Shown: positions 16,287 through 25,630, counted from the first letter of the stretch. The stretch is DNA of 64,000 bases from Glutamicibacter nicotianae (GCF_006539525.1 NZ_BJNE01000008.1:1-64000), one strand, 5' to 3'. Numbers and translations: made by a program. The notes: generated by a model not told the origin, from the sequence alone.

Positions 16287-18383
16287 CTACTTGGAATCCA
16301 GGGCAGCCTCGATCCTTTCACCGAAGATCGGGGCCAAGGTGCGCATGTAGGTATCGCTGATGTGGTGCTTGTCCCGGTAGACCAAGACATTCCCCACCAC
16401 TGCCGGGCACGTTCCGTCCACACAGAAGTAGTCGCTGAAGTCGAGCACCTCGACGCGCGGTTCCAGTTCGGCGGCCTGCTTGGTGGCATCGCCCTTTTCG
16501 TAGGCTCCCGCTTCAGGGAAGGAGCACTCGCCTGGATCCTGCACGTTTTCCTCTACGCAGTCCCGCGCATAGGAATCCTGCGGTGGACGCGGGGTATCGA
16601 CAATGGCATAGACCGGCAGGCCCGCATCTTCCAACGCGGACCACGTCGAGGCCAAGCCCTGTGCCGCGTCGGTAGTAAATGTGGCACCTCCCCAGTTCGC
16701 GGTGATCACCGCGTTGATGTCATCGCGCGAGGTCAACGCATCCATGGTCTGGTCGATGGCTTCTTCGCAGTTGATGCTGCCATCCCGGTCCGCCTTGCGC
16801 TGGGCGTCGGAGAACGGGCAGGAATTCTTCAGGTAGGTCACGACCTTCCAGCCCTTGCTCTGGGCGTAGCCACTGACTGCCTCGAACCAGTGGGCGGCGT
16901 GGGAATCCCCGACCAGCGCCACGGTGTAGCTGGCATCCTCGCTGCCGAATTCGCACTCCTTGATTTGCGTGGACTTCGGCTCCTGGACGCAATCCCCCAG
17001 CTCGGGCTGGTCTTCGGCGGCCGTCGCGGGCAGCGGGACTACCTGCCGGTGGCCGGCAAGGAACGCCGGTGCCCCCTGGTCGACGGAGGCCGCGCCGAAA
17101 CCGGTTGGCGGGTCTTGCATCATCGCACCCAGCTCACGCTGCTCCTTTGCCACAAGTTGCTGCTGCATGACACCTGGCAAGAGCGCGATGGACGCCGCCA
17201 ACCCGACCATCACAGCCCCGGCAAGCAGGGAGCGGGCCGGCGAACTTGCAATCGGGCGGAAGTGGCGCGCAGGCGTCTCGACCCACTTCAAGCTGGCCCA
17301 GGCCAGCAGCAGGGAACCTGCCAGCAACGCCAGCGACTGCACCGGCCCGGGCTCGCTGCCCGCCAGTTCGATGTAGAACACGATTAGCGGCCAGTGCCAC
17401 AGGTACAGCGAATACGAAGCGAGGCCTACCCACTGGACGGGAGCCCAGTTCACCAAGGGATGCAAGGATCCAGGGCCTCGCGTGCTGCCCGCGGCGATCA
17501 CCACGGCGCAGCCAAGAACCGGGATGGAGGCCGCGATGCCCGGGAAGACCGTCAGTGCGTCGTAGCTGAAAGCAGCGAAGCAGATCGCTGCCAAGGCCGC
17601 GAGCACGGCAAGGTTCCTGGCCTGCCAGCTGGTGACCCAGGCTGGGAGCTTCAAGGCGCCGTTGGCGTGCGCCTGCACTGCCAAGGCCAGCAGTCCACCG
17701 ACGGCAAGTTCCCAAATGCGCGTGGTGGTGATGAAGTATCCGGCGCTATTGCCTGAGTAGCCGGCAAAGGCCGAGTACCCCAAAGACAAAAGTGTGGCGG
17801 CCCCGAACAAGATCCAGAGCATGCGGCGCCGCGGAGCGAAAGCATCCGCGCCGCTAGCGTCCGGCCCCGGCTTGGCCATCAGGCAGGCGGACAAAACCAG
17901 CAGCGGCCAGAACAGGTAGAACTGCTCCTCGACACCCAAGGACCAGAAATGCTGCAACGGCCCGGGAGCCTGGTCCGCGGCCAGGTAATCGACGGAGTCG
18001 GCGGCGAGCACCCAGTTCTGCACCGAGAAGGCTGAGGCGATGGCTTGGGTGCCCAACTCGCCCCACAGGGTCTTGGGCAGGATCACGAAACTTGCCGCGA
18101 CCACTGCCAGGATCACCAGCATGGCCGCCGGGAGGATTCTCCGCGCTCGACCGGCAAAGAAGTTCGGGAGGCTGACCCGGCCGGTGCGTTCGGCCTCGCG
18201 CAGCAGGTGCGAGGTAATCAAGAAGCCCGAGATGACGAAGAAAATGTCGACGCCGATATAGCCGCCCGGAACCACGGATGGCTCAAGGTGATAGGCCACG
18301 ACCAGCAGAACTGCCAAGGCGCGTAGCGCTTGGATCTCCGGACGGAAATTCTTGACCTGCGGGGAAATCGAACTCATAGTCAT
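16287..18383 (-). CDS. OatA-like membrane acyltransferase with C-terminal SGNH domain
   Basis: A 698-residue protein in two parts. Residues about 12-380 are an Acyltransferase-3 domain with some ten transmembrane helices, starting FRPEIQALRALAVLLVVAYH and containing FFVISGFLIT and the RILPA motif. Residues about 460-698 are an extracytoplasmic SGNH hydrolase-like domain: GDSHAAHW with the nucleophile serine, and DKHHIS near the end with the catalytic histidine. Such proteins carry acetyl or other acyl groups across the membrane and attach them to peptidoglycan or surface glycans. The target is unknown; the nonulosonic-acid glycan encoded downstream is one possibility. The start ATG 18383 lacks a strong ribosome site. 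Confidence 0.92.
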   Translation of the reverse strand: MTMSSISPQVKNFRPEIQALRALAVLLVVAYHLEPSVVPGGYIGVDIFFVISGFLITSHLLREAERTGRVSLPNFFAGRARRILPAAMLVILAVVAASFVILPKTLWGELGTQAIASAFSVQNWVLAADSVDYLAADQAPGPLQHFWSLGVEEQFYLFWPLLVLSACLMAKPGPDASGADAFAPRRRMLWILFGAATLLSLGYSAFAGYSGNSAGYFITTTRIWELAVGGLLALAVQAHANGALKLPAWVTSWQARNLAVLAALAAICFAAFSYDALTVFPGIAASIPVLGCAVVIAAGSTRGPGSLHPLVNWAPVQWVGLASYSLYLWHWPLIVFYIELAGSEPGPVQSLALLAGSLLLAWASLKWVETPARHFRPIASSPARSLLAGAVMVGLAASIALLPGVMQQQLVAKEQRELGAMMQDPPTGFGAASVDQGAPAFLAGHRQVVPLPATAAEDQPELGDCVQEPKSTQIKECEFGSEDASYTVALVGDSHAAHWFEAVSGYAQSKGWKVVTYLKNSCPFSDAQRKADRDGSINCEEAIDQTMDALTSRDDINAVITANWGGATFTTDAAQGLASTWSALEDAGLPVYAIVDTPRPPQDSYARDCVEENVQDPGECSFPEAGAYEKGDATKQAAELEPRVEVLDFSDYFCVDGTCPAVVGNVLVYRDKHHISDTYMRTLAPIFGERIEAALDSK

Positions 18384-18447
18384 TGATCAGACCAGCAGGG
18401 GGTAAACGGCAGGTTATCAACGGGCAACAGGCACTCTAACGACCCGT

Positions 18448-18476
18448 GGGAACCTCATGAGCGGCCCGAGGTTCCC
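18448..18476 (-). terminator. Hairpin behind the XRE-2TM gene
   Basis: Perfect 9-bp arms GGGAACCTC and GAGGTTCCC with an 11-nt loop lie between the stop of the XRE-2TM gene and the start of the acyltransferase gene. No T-run is present. Confidence 0.5.
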
Positions 18477-18492
18477 GCTTCAGAGCCCGCCC

Positions 18493-18984
18493 CTAGCTCA
18501 GTAGTTTCCGATTCGCCCTGGATAGCGGGTACTTGGCATCAAGCTTGGGATCGAGGCTCAACCGGAAGACGGCTTCAAGCAGGAGCTTCCCGACGCCCCA
18601 GTACACCGGGATCAGCAACCAGATGTACCAGCCGAAGTTGCCGGTGGTTGCCAAGATGACCGTGCCGAAAGTGACCAGGATGCCCACGCCGCGGAACACG
18701 AGCAGGATCCCCTTGGTGACCGAATCCCGGCGTTCTTGATCCGCTTGGGTTCGCGCTTCGAGCCCGTCCACGGCCTCAGAGAACTTTGGGGTTTGGACGC
18801 TCGTGAAGAGGTCTCCAACCGGTACATCCAGTGCCTTGGCAACCTGGGAGATGGTTTCCAGGCTCGCGTCGTTTCCGGCTTCGAGCCGTTGGACCGTCCT
18901 GACAGTAATCCCGCTTTCTGCGGCTAGGCGTTCTTGCGTCCAGCCCTTGATGCGGCGAAGCTGTGCGATGCGTGATTCATTCAT
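18493..18984 (-). CDS. XRE-family regulator with C-terminal two-helix membrane domain
   Basis: About 163 residues. Residues 1-60 are an XRE helix-turn-helix: RRIKGWTQERLAAESGITVRTVQRLEAG and ASLETISQVAKALDVPVGDLF. After a charged linker there are two transmembrane helices (ILLVFRGVGILVTFGTVILA and WYIWLLIPVYWGVGKLLLEA) in the manner of 2TM-domain proteins. A membrane-bound DNA-binding protein fits. Its start is ATG 18984; an in-frame TTG at 19002 adds six residues. No operon partner is evident. Confidence 0.82.
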   Translation of the reverse strand: MNESRIAQLRRIKGWTQERLAAESGITVRTVQRLEAGNDASLETISQVAKALDVPVGDLFTSVQTPKFSEAVDGLEARTQADQERRDSVTKGILLVFRGVGILVTFGTVILATTGNFGWYIWLLIPVYWGVGKLLLEAVFRLSLDPKLDAKYPLSRANRKLLS

Positions 18985-19124
18985 GGGACTCACGCTAGCC
19001 AATGGCTTTGCGAAAGCACCACGACATCAACGCGAAAGTTACCCGACTGCAACACGACAGCGCCTCAGAACCGTTATTGGCCTACTAAAAGGAAGTATTC
19101 CTGCCGACGACTATTTCGATTCAG

Positions 19125-19676
19125 TCAGGAATTGCGCTGTTGCTTTTCACGGATCAAATCCAGCGCCAGCACCGAACCGATCACTGCTTGGCGTTGCTGC
19201 CTTGTGAGGTTTTCGGCCAGGCGCACGGCGTAGGTTGACTTCCCCATCAAGGCGTTGCCCATTCCGGACCATTCCCGGGTCACGGTTCCCAGGACTCCCC
19301 CGGGACCGGTGATCTGGAAGTCGAAGTCCCAGATGCTGCCCAGCAGCTCGAGCTCTTCTCCCAGCATCGAGATGGAAACCTTCGTCTTGAAGAAGGTAAT
19401 CCTCTTGACCAAGCTGGCCAGCGGGGAACCATTGCCGTCAAGGATTTCGAACCGATCGCGGCCCATGGTCATCGTGTCCTTGACGACGATCACCGGATTA
19501 TCCGGACCATCGAAGACAGTAAGTTCGCGAGCCCCGACGAACATGCGCCCCAGCGTGCTTCCGCCGGTATCCACGTGGGCAATTTGCGTCCCGGAGGAAT
19601 CCAGAATCGCGAAGTCGTTCTTCGAGAAGTTCTTCGTCTGCTGGAAGATCAACGTGTTCTGGCTGAAGATCGTCAT
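19125..19676 (-). CDS. LURP-one-related / scramblase-like protein
   Basis: A 183-residue protein of the LURP-one/tubby-like fold. It alternates short beta strands: FSQNTLIFQQTKNF, FAILDSSGTQIAHVD, ELTVFDGPDNPVIVVKD, RFEILDGNG and DFDFQITGPGG, ending in a hydrophobic helix-rich ALDLI segment. The family is related to phospholipid scramblases but bacterial members have no firm function. ATG 19676 gives the natural N-terminus MTIFSQN; the frame continues upstream to 19832 across the terminator of the next gene, so that part is rejected. Confidence 0.82.
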   Translation of the reverse strand: MTIFSQNTLIFQQTKNFSKNDFAILDSSGTQIAHVDTGGSTLGRMFVGARELTVFDGPDNPVIVVKDTMTMGRDRFEILDGNGSPLASLVKRITFFKTKVSISMLGEELELLGSIWDFDFQITGPGGVLGTVTREWSGMGNALMGKSTYAVRLAENLTRQQRQAVIGSVLALDLIREKQQRNS

Positions 19677-19735
19677 GGTGCCGATTATGCCACCGATCAG
19701 GCGCGGCGGACGAGGTTCGAGCCGGGACACGGAAA

Positions 19736-19753
19736 GCCGGCCCGAAGGCCGGC
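19736..19753 (-). terminator. Hairpin behind the M18 aminopeptidase gene
   Basis: Perfect 7-bp arms GCCGGCC and GGCCGGC with a CGAA tetraloop, 19 nt past the stop codon at 19772. Confidence 0.65.
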
Positions 19754-19771
19754 ATTCCGCAATGCCATGCC

Positions 19772-21052
19772 CTAGGCTCCGAAGAACTCGCCAGAGACCT
19801 TGGACAGGTACCATGGGTCGTCGACGCCGCACATCTCGCGGGCCGAGTGCATGGACAGCAGCGCCACACCCACGTCAAGGGTGCGGATGCCCAGCCGGGT
19901 TGCGGTCAACGGGCCGATGGTCGAACCGCATGGTACGCGGTTGTTGGATACGAACTCCTGGTAGGGAACTCCAGCGGCCTCGCACCAGTTGGCGAATGCG
20001 GCAGCACCCACCGCATCGGTGGCATAGCGCTGGTTGGCGTTGATCTTCAGCAGCGGACCGGCATTCAGCTGCGGGCGGTTGGCCGGATCGTGCCGCTCCG
20101 GGTAGTTCGGGTGAACCGCGTGGCCGGCATCCGCAGACAGGCATACCGAATTCGACAGCGCACGGGCGGTGTCTTCAACCCCTGCGCCCATGGATGCCTG
20201 GATGCGGTTGATCAGTTCTTCCAGGAAGGGGCCGCAGGCGCCCGAGCGCGAGGAGGAACCCAGTTCCTCGTGGTCGAAGGCGGCAAGCATGGCAATGCGG
20301 TTGCCTGCTGGTTTGCGCGAATGTCCAATCAATGCGATCAGGCCTGCATGCACCGAGGAGAGGTTATCCAGGCGGGAGCCGGCGAAGAAGTTCTTGCCTT
20401 CTCCGAAGACCTCGCCGCGCTGCGCTGGTGCGGTCAGGATGTCGTAGCCGGCGACCTGTGCCGGGTCGACACCTGCAGACTTCGCCAGGATCGCCAGGAT
20501 GTCGGCATCCGCAAGGTCACCGGCGCCGAAGATCGGATTGGTGTGGGTCTGCTTGTCCAGGGTGAGGCCCTCATTGACCTGGCGGTCCAGGTGGATGGCC
20601 AGCTGCGGGATGCGCAGGATCGGTTCGGTCTGGGCCAGGTGCTCGGAACCATCCTTGAGCACCAGCCGGCCGGCAAGCACCAATTCGCGGTCCAGCCAGG
20701 AGTTCAGCAGCGGTCCGCCGTAGACTTCAATGCCTGCCTGCCACCAGCCGTTGGAGCCGGTGGTCGGCTTCGGCTTGAGCTTGAAGCCCGGTGAGTCGGT
20801 GTGGGCACCGAGGATATGGAAACCGCTCGTTGCGGTGGCAGCTTCTGGCTGCACCCACGCGATGATCGCACCGTCGCGGACCACGTAGTAGGAGCCCGGG
20901 CCAAGGTTCCACGCCTGCTTCTCGTCCAGCGCCGTGAATCCAGCAGCGTCCAGGCGCTTCGCTGCCGAGGCGGCGGCGTGGTAGCTCGATGGCGAGGTTG
21001 CGACGTATTCGGCCAGATCTGCAATGTGGGCCATTGCTGCGGCTTGTGCCAT
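19772..21052 (-). CDS. M18 family aminopeptidase
   Basis: A 426-residue metallopeptidase. The di-zinc ligands are visible in order: GAHTDSPGFKLKP, FDHEELGSSSRSGA, CLSADAGHAVHPNYPERHDP and a C-terminal SMHSAREM. Family members are cytosolic, usually dodecameric, and remove acidic or neutral N-terminal residues. I chose ATG 21052 (MAQAAAMAHIAD) because a GAAAGAAGTGAG ribosome region precedes it and the length then fits the family; an upstream ATG at 21163 would add 37 atypical residues. Confidence 0.93.
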   Translation of the reverse strand: MAQAAAMAHIADLAEYVATSPSSYHAAASAAKRLDAAGFTALDEKQAWNLGPGSYYVVRDGAIIAWVQPEAATATSGFHILGAHTDSPGFKLKPKPTTGSNGWWQAGIEVYGGPLLNSWLDRELVLAGRLVLKDGSEHLAQTEPILRIPQLAIHLDRQVNEGLTLDKQTHTNPIFGAGDLADADILAILAKSAGVDPAQVAGYDILTAPAQRGEVFGEGKNFFAGSRLDNLSSVHAGLIALIGHSRKPAGNRIAMLAAFDHEELGSSSRSGACGPFLEELINRIQASMGAGVEDTARALSNSVCLSADAGHAVHPNYPERHDPANRPQLNAGPLLKINANQRYATDAVGAAAFANWCEAAGVPYQEFVSNNRVPCGSTIGPLTATRLGIRTLDVGVALLSMHSAREMCGVDDPWYLSKVSGEFFGA

Positions 21053-21168
21053 GGCTGGTTGCTCACTTCTTTCTGTCAAGAGATGTTTGTCAGACGGTTC
21101 TTCAGGTTTTGGTTCCCGCCTGAAAAGTCGAGTTGCCTCCCAGCTTAGTAGCCTGAACCACATTTGCT

Positions 21169-21214
21169 GGTGTCCGGCTGGACCTCCGGCCTCGCTGGCA
21201 ACCTGCCGGACACC
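21169..21214. repeat. Inverted repeat between divergent genes
   Basis: Ten-base arms GGTGTCCGGC (21169-21178) and GCCGGACACC (21205-21214) with a 26-nt spacer, in the divergent upstream region of the aminopeptidase and the LapA-like gene. It could be an operator or an RNA hairpin. Confidence 0.4.
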
Positions 21215-21293
21215 CCGATCCAGTGCTTGACTTGGCGGCTAGCTGTCGACGAAGCTGAAAGCAGTCCCGCCAGACAAGGAAAGCGAGCTCATC

Positions 21294-21680
21294 ATGGCTA
21301 CGGCTGATCGAACACCAGAGCAGAAGAATATTCCAGCAGCAGCACGCGAGGACGACGTGGAGCCCACCGCACCAGCGACTTCCACGGTCCAGCCGGCAAA
21401 ACCTGCCGGTGCAGAAAAGCTCCCGGTGACCAAGTTGGGCCGCATCTGGACTGCCACGATCTTCGGGTTGATCGTGCTGATCCTGCTGATCATCTTCATT
21501 GCCCAGAACCAGGAGCAGGTGACCCTCAACTACTTCGCGTACCAGGGACAGGTCAACCTCGGTCTGGCATTATTCTTCGCCGCAATTGGCGGCGCCCTCG
21601 TGGTGGCAATCGCCGGGGTGGCCCGCGTGATCCAGCTGCGCGCCACCGCGAAGAAGCGGAGCAAGGCCAAAAAGCGCTAG
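21294..21680 (+). CDS. LapA (DUF1049) family membrane protein
   Basis: A 128-residue protein. A charged, proline-rich N-terminus of about 45 residues is followed by two transmembrane helices, IWTATIFGLIVLILLIIFIA and LGLALFFAAIGGALVVAIAG, with the QNQEQVTLNYF linker characteristic of DUF1049/LapA domains. It ends in a lysine-rich tail. LapA acts in lipopolysaccharide assembly in E. coli, but the function in a Gram-positive is unknown. ATG 21294 follows an AAGGAAAG site. A strong terminator follows. Confidence 0.82.
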   Translation: MATADRTPEQKNIPAAAREDDVEPTAPATSTVQPAKPAGAEKLPVTKLGRIWTATIFGLIVLILLIIFIAQNQEQVTLNYFAYQGQVNLGLALFFAAIGGALVVAIAGVARVIQLRATAKKRSKAKKR

Positions 21681-21689
21681 TAAACTTCA

Positions 21690-21734
21690 CGGCCGCCGGC
21701 GGAACCCGAATGGGTTTCGCCCGGCGGCCGTTTT
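21690..21734 (+). terminator. Rho-independent terminator of the LapA-like gene
   Basis: A long GC-rich stem (CGGCCGCCGG with CCGGCGGCCG, plus an inner AACCC/GGGTT stem) ends in TTTT. It lies directly behind the stop and faces the convergent response regulator gene. Confidence 0.9.
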
Positions 21735-21750
21735 GCTGCCTCGGCGCCGC

Positions 21751-22449
21751 CTAGTAATCCAGGCCCTGGGATGGAATGACCAGCCCGGTCTCATAGGCGT
21801 ACACGACCGCTTGGACGCGGTCGCGCAGGTGCAGTTTGGTCAGGATGCGCCGCACGTGGGTTTTCACCGTCGCTTCGGACAGGAAGAACCGGTGGGCAAT
21901 CTCGGCGTTGGACAGCCCCTCGGCGAGCGCACGCAGCACTTCCTGCTCACGCGGGGTGAGGTCATCAAGCAGCGGGTCGTGCGGAGTCTCGGCCGGCTGG
22001 CTGCGGTTCCCGGCGCCACCGTTGCGCACATAGGTTTCCAGCAGGCGTGCGGTCACCCGCGGTGCCACGACTGCGTCGCCGGACGCCACCAGGCGCACCG
22101 CTTGGACCAGTTCTTCCGGGGCGACATCCTTGAGCAGGAATGCGCTGGCTCCTGCCTGCAGGCCCGAGAAGGCGTATTCGTCCAGGTCGAAGGTCGTCAG
22201 GATGATGATCTTCGTTTCGGGGTAGTCCTTGGCGATGCGTTCGGTGGCTTCCAGGCCATCCATGTTGGGCATGCGCACGTCCATCAGGACCACATCGGGT
22301 TTCAGCGCCGCGGTCTGGGCCAGGGCATCGAGACCGTCGACAGCTTCCCCGGCGATGGCGATATCCTCCTCGCCTTCGAGGATGAGGCGGAATCCCATGC
22401 GCAGCAGGGGCTGGTCATCGACCAGCAGGACCTTGATTTTCTCTTCCAC
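21751..22449 (-). CDS. NarL/LuxR-family response regulator
   Basis: A 232-residue two-domain response regulator. The receiver has the acidic pair DD at 11-12, the phosphorylation site D57 in LMDVRMPNMDG, and the conserved lysine in FLLKD. The C-terminus is a LuxR-type HTH: LTPREQEVLRALAEGLSNAEIA and EATVKTHVRRILTKL. The start is GTG 22449 with GAAGGAAT 6 nt upstream, 2 nt past the kinase stop codon, so the pair is translationally coupled. It probably controls the ABC exporter genes upstream on the same strand. Confidence 0.95.
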   Translation of the reverse strand: MEEKIKVLLVDDQPLLRMGFRLILEGEEDIAIAGEAVDGLDALAQTAALKPDVVLMDVRMPNMDGLEATERIAKDYPETKIIILTTFDLDEYAFSGLQAGASAFLLKDVAPEELVQAVRLVASGDAVVAPRVTARLLETYVRNGGAGNRSQPAETPHDPLLDDLTPREQEVLRALAEGLSNAEIAHRFFLSEATVKTHVRRILTKLHLRDRVQAVVYAYETGLVIPSQGLDY

Positions 22450-22451
22450 GC

Positions 22452-23747
22452 TTATTCCTTCACTGCCTTCCGGCTCTCGTTCTGCAAGCTGCATTCGGGC
22501 AGCTGCAGGACCGCTTTGACGATCCATCCGCCGCTGGCTACCGGTCCGGCATCTACCGTTCCGCCAAAGAGCGCCGCGCGTTCGCGCATGCCGCGCAGCC
22601 CGCGCCCGCTGCCGATGCTCGGAACTCGCGTTGCATCGCCGTTGTCCATGATTTCCATGCGCAGTTCCCCGCGGCGTTGCTCCAGGCGCACCTGCACATC
22701 ACTTACGTTACGGGCATAGCGCAAGGAATTGGTCAAGGACTCCTGGATGATGCGGAAGACCGTCAGCTGGAAGGTGGTGTCTTCCGGCAGCGGATCGCCC
22801 GCATGCGTATAGGTGACCGGCAGGCCTGCGGTACGGAATCCTTCGAGCAATTGCTCCACATTGCCGCCGGTAGGCTGCGGCGCGAGCTCCCCGGATTCTT
22901 CTTGGCGCAGCACGCCGAGCATGCGGCGCATATCTGCCAGGGCGGCGCGGCCGGTTCCGGAAAGCTCGTTGAGCACTTCATCGGCGCGGGCTTGATCGCG
23001 TTTGGCCACCACCCGCGCCCCCTCGGACAGGGCGATCATCACCGACAGCGAGTGGGCAACCACGTCATGCATTTCGCGGGCAATGCGGTTGCGCTCTTGC
23101 ACCTGGGCCAGTACGGAGACCTGCGAAGCCCAGTGATTCAGCTCAGCTTCGTGGATGCGCGCGTTGCGCACGTTCATGCCTACCGCTGCGGCGGCGATGT
23201 AGAAGCCGATGATGAAGCTGCCCGAGACCGCGATGATGACGCGGGTGAAGATCGTTTCATCGATTCCATCCTGCGGGTCGAATTCCATGCCGGTCATGTC
23301 CGGGAAGCCCATCAGCACCATCAGGACGGTTTGGAAGCTTCCGGCCAGGATGGACAGCGGGATGGTCCGCTTCGCCGAATAGCTGGTGGCGACGGTATAC
23401 AGGGCGATGATCATGCCTACCCCGCCGAGACCGCCCTGCGGTCCAGCAATCACCAGGGCCAGGCACTCGAAGAGGAACACCAGGATGATCACCGTCATCG
23501 GCGCCCTGCGCCGGTAGAGCAGGGCGGCGCTGACGTCGAGGGTGACGACCAGCAGGCCGGTCGCATTGGATTCGGGCATTGCCGCCACCACCAAGACGCC
23601 TGGCAGCGTGAGCAGCAGGTAGATGACTACCGCACCGATGACCACCAAGCGCGGGTGGGTACGCAAATAGCGGCGTATCCGGCCCATCCGCTTGGCGGCC
23701 AGTTCATCGAAGGTGACCACAGTTTCCTGCAGCGTCGGTTGGCTCAT
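22452..23747 (-). CDS. Sensor histidine kinase (HisKA_3/DesK-LiaS type)
   Basis: A 431-residue membrane kinase. Hydrophobic segments between residues 33 and 190 make five or more transmembrane helices. The dimerisation helix holds phospho-acceptor H227 in REMHDVVAHSLSV, and the ATP-binding part has the N box ESLTNSLRYA and the G box GSGRGLRGMRERA. With no large external domain it probably senses the membrane or a partner transporter. It precedes its response regulator by 2 nt and follows ABC transporter genes, a layout common in antibiotic-sensing systems. Confidence 0.94.
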   Translation of the reverse strand: MSQPTLQETVVTFDELAAKRMGRIRRYLRTHPRLVVIGAVVIYLLLTLPGVLVVAAMPESNATGLLVVTLDVSAALLYRRRAPMTVIILVFLFECLALVIAGPQGGLGGVGMIIALYTVATSYSAKRTIPLSILAGSFQTVLMVLMGFPDMTGMEFDPQDGIDETIFTRVIIAVSGSFIIGFYIAAAAVGMNVRNARIHEAELNHWASQVSVLAQVQERNRIAREMHDVVAHSLSVMIALSEGARVVAKRDQARADEVLNELSGTGRAALADMRRMLGVLRQEESGELAPQPTGGNVEQLLEGFRTAGLPVTYTHAGDPLPEDTTFQLTVFRIIQESLTNSLRYARNVSDVQVRLEQRRGELRMEIMDNGDATRVPSIGSGRGLRGMRERAALFGGTVDAGPVASGGWIVKAVLQLPECSLQNESRKAVKE

Positions 23748-23781
23748 GCTTCCAGTCTAGTTTTCTCGGTCACGCTCTGGA

Positions 23782-24624
23782 CTATTTGATGTCCCGCTTG
23801 GCCAGCAGGACCGCACCCAGCGCCAGCGGAAGCACAATCCAGCCTGCGACGCCCAGCAGCTGCTGCCAGCTTTCCAAGTCGGTGACGACGCTCGAAGGCG
23901 TCGCCAACGCCATGCCCAGCTGGTCGGGGGTGAACTTCGCGATGTGCTGTGCCCAGTCGGTGATGCTGGTCAGGATGGAAAGGATGATCGGCAAGACGAA
24001 GAACAGGGCAGCGAGGCTGGTGATGCCTCCAGCCGAATTGCGCAGCATCATCCCGAGCGCCAAACCGATCAGCGCCGCCATGGCCACCGCAAGCGCCCCG
24101 TACCAGAGAACCCGCTGGAAGGCGTCGCTGCCGAAATCCAGGTCCATCTGGTAGTTGTCGGCAATCGGCTTGCTGATGGCGAAGGCCAGAAGCGAGCTGA
24201 CGATCTGGACGCCGGCGGTCACGACGGTGATCAGGATGGTCTTGGCAGCCAGCACGCGCAGGCGCTGCGGGCTGGCGAGGAAGGTGCTCACCGCTGAACC
24301 GGTGGTGAATTCCCCGCTGAAAAGCAGGACACCGAGCACGCCGAGGATCAGTTGGCTGAAGACCAGGCCCGAACCCATGAGCTCGGAGGCGAATCCCGGA
24401 GCCGCCAGGTCCTCCATGCCCGGCATCTGCTCCATGCCGCCCATGCTGGCCCGCAGCGATCCGATGCCCCAGGTGCCGATGGCCGCGATGGCCGCATAGA
24501 GCACGATGGCCAGCAGAATCAGGATGCGGGTGGAATTCAGGGAGAAGAAACGGATGGATTCGCTGCGCAGCACGCCGAAGAGGGAGACCTTGCCGCGCGG
24601 TGCGGTTGCTAATTTCTCAGACAT
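23782..24624 (-). CDS. ABC transporter permease (ABC-2 type)
   Basis: A 280-residue protein with six predicted membrane helices. The first helix ILILLAIVLYAAIAAIGTWGI is followed by a long extracytoplasmic loop containing GGMEQMPGMEDL and later by FSGEFTTGSAVSTFLASPQR, the conserved EF-type coupling region of ABC-2 permeases. It pairs with the ATPase 4 nt upstream and lies before the two-component system. Export of a toxic peptide or drug is the common role of this arrangement; the substrate is not known. Confidence 0.9.
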   Translation of the reverse strand: MSEKLATAPRGKVSLFGVLRSESIRFFSLNSTRILILLAIVLYAAIAAIGTWGIGSLRASMGGMEQMPGMEDLAAPGFASELMGSGLVFSQLILGVLGVLLFSGEFTTGSAVSTFLASPQRLRVLAAKTILITVVTAGVQIVSSLLAFAISKPIADNYQMDLDFGSDAFQRVLWYGALAVAMAALIGLALGMMLRNSAGGITSLAALFFVLPIILSILTSITDWAQHIAKFTPDQLGMALATPSSVVTDLESWQQLLGVAGWIVLPLALGAVLLAKRDIK

Positions 24625-24628
24625 GTCT

Positions 24629-25555
24629 TTACTTCCCGCCGCCAGTCTCGGCTACATTACTCGAGTGGTATTCGACGGCATCACGGGTCAATTCCATGTA
24701 GGCGTCTTCCAGGGTGCGCTGCAGCGGACGCAGTTCGCTGAGCACCACACCGTATTCCAGTGCGCGACGGCCAATGGTCACTGAATCGGGACCGGTGACT
24801 TCCACGCCATGCTCGTCGATCCGGCGCAGCTGGACGCCGTCTCCGTTCAGCGCGTTCATCAGCACCTCAATGTCTGCTGAACGCACAATTGTCTGGTCAA
24901 GGCCGTTATCGATGAATTCACTGATCGGCGCATCGGCCATGATCCGGCCACGGCCAATCACAATCAGGTGATCGGCGGTCTGGGCCATTTCGCTCATCAG
25001 GTGGGAGGAAATGAACACGGTTTTGCCTTCGGCAGCCTGTTGGCGGGCCAGATTGCGGACCCACGCCACGCCTTCGGGATCCAGCCCGTTGACCGGCTCA
25101 TCGAGGATCAGGACCTGCGGGTCTCCCAGCAGGGCGGTGGCAATGCCAAGCCGCTGGCCCATGCCCAATGAGAAGCCGCCGACTTTCTTGCGCTGGACGC
25201 TGGACAACCCGGTCACTTCCAGCACTTCGTGCACTCGGGAAACCGGCAATCCTGCAGTAGCCGCCATGGCACGCAAATGCGCCAGCGGCGTCAGGGACTT
25301 GTGGACCGATTTGGCTTCCAGCAAGGTGCCGACTTCGGTCAGCGGATGCCTGGACTTCTTGAAATCGCGCCCGTTGACCAGCACTTCTCCGCTGGTAGGC
25401 GCTGCCAATCCCACGATCATGCGCATGGTGGTGGATTTGCCGGCGCCGTTGGGGCCGAGGAACCCGGTCACCATTCCCTGCTGCACCGTGAACGATGCAT
25501 TATCGACCACGGTTTTTCCACCGTATTTCTTCGTCAACTGCTGAGCCTGGATCAT
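24629..25555 (-). CDS. ABC transporter ATP-binding protein
   Basis: A 308-residue ATPase of the drug/bacitracin exporter subfamily. It shows Walker A GPNGAGKST at 34-42, signature FSLGMGQRLGIA, Walker B VLILDEP and the switch histidine in FISSHLMSEM. The C-terminal 90 residues form the accessory domain typical of this subfamily. It is the first gene of an ATPase, permease, kinase, regulator operon on the minus strand. Confidence 0.94.
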   Translation of the reverse strand: MIQAQQLTKKYGGKTVVDNASFTVQQGMVTGFLGPNGAGKSTTMRMIVGLAAPTSGEVLVNGRDFKKSRHPLTEVGTLLEAKSVHKSLTPLAHLRAMAATAGLPVSRVHEVLEVTGLSSVQRKKVGGFSLGMGQRLGIATALLGDPQVLILDEPVNGLDPEGVAWVRNLARQQAAEGKTVFISSHLMSEMAQTADHLIVIGRGRIMADAPISEFIDNGLDQTIVRSADIEVLMNALNGDGVQLRRIDEHGVEVTGPDSVTIGRRALEYGVVLSELRPLQRTLEDAYMELTRDAVEYHSSNVAETGGGK

Positions 25556-25612
25556 GCTTCCAGCCTAGGGACTTGGCGCCCAGCTATCACCGCCCGCAAT
25601 GCTGATTTAGGG

Positions 25613-25630
25613 CTCACCCGAAAGGGTGAG
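25613..25630. terminator. Small hairpin near a perfect palindrome
   Basis: CTCACCC and GGGTGAG arms with a GAAA tetraloop. It lies between the YdcF-like gene and the ABC ATPase gene and may end transcripts coming from the right. Confidence 0.45.
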
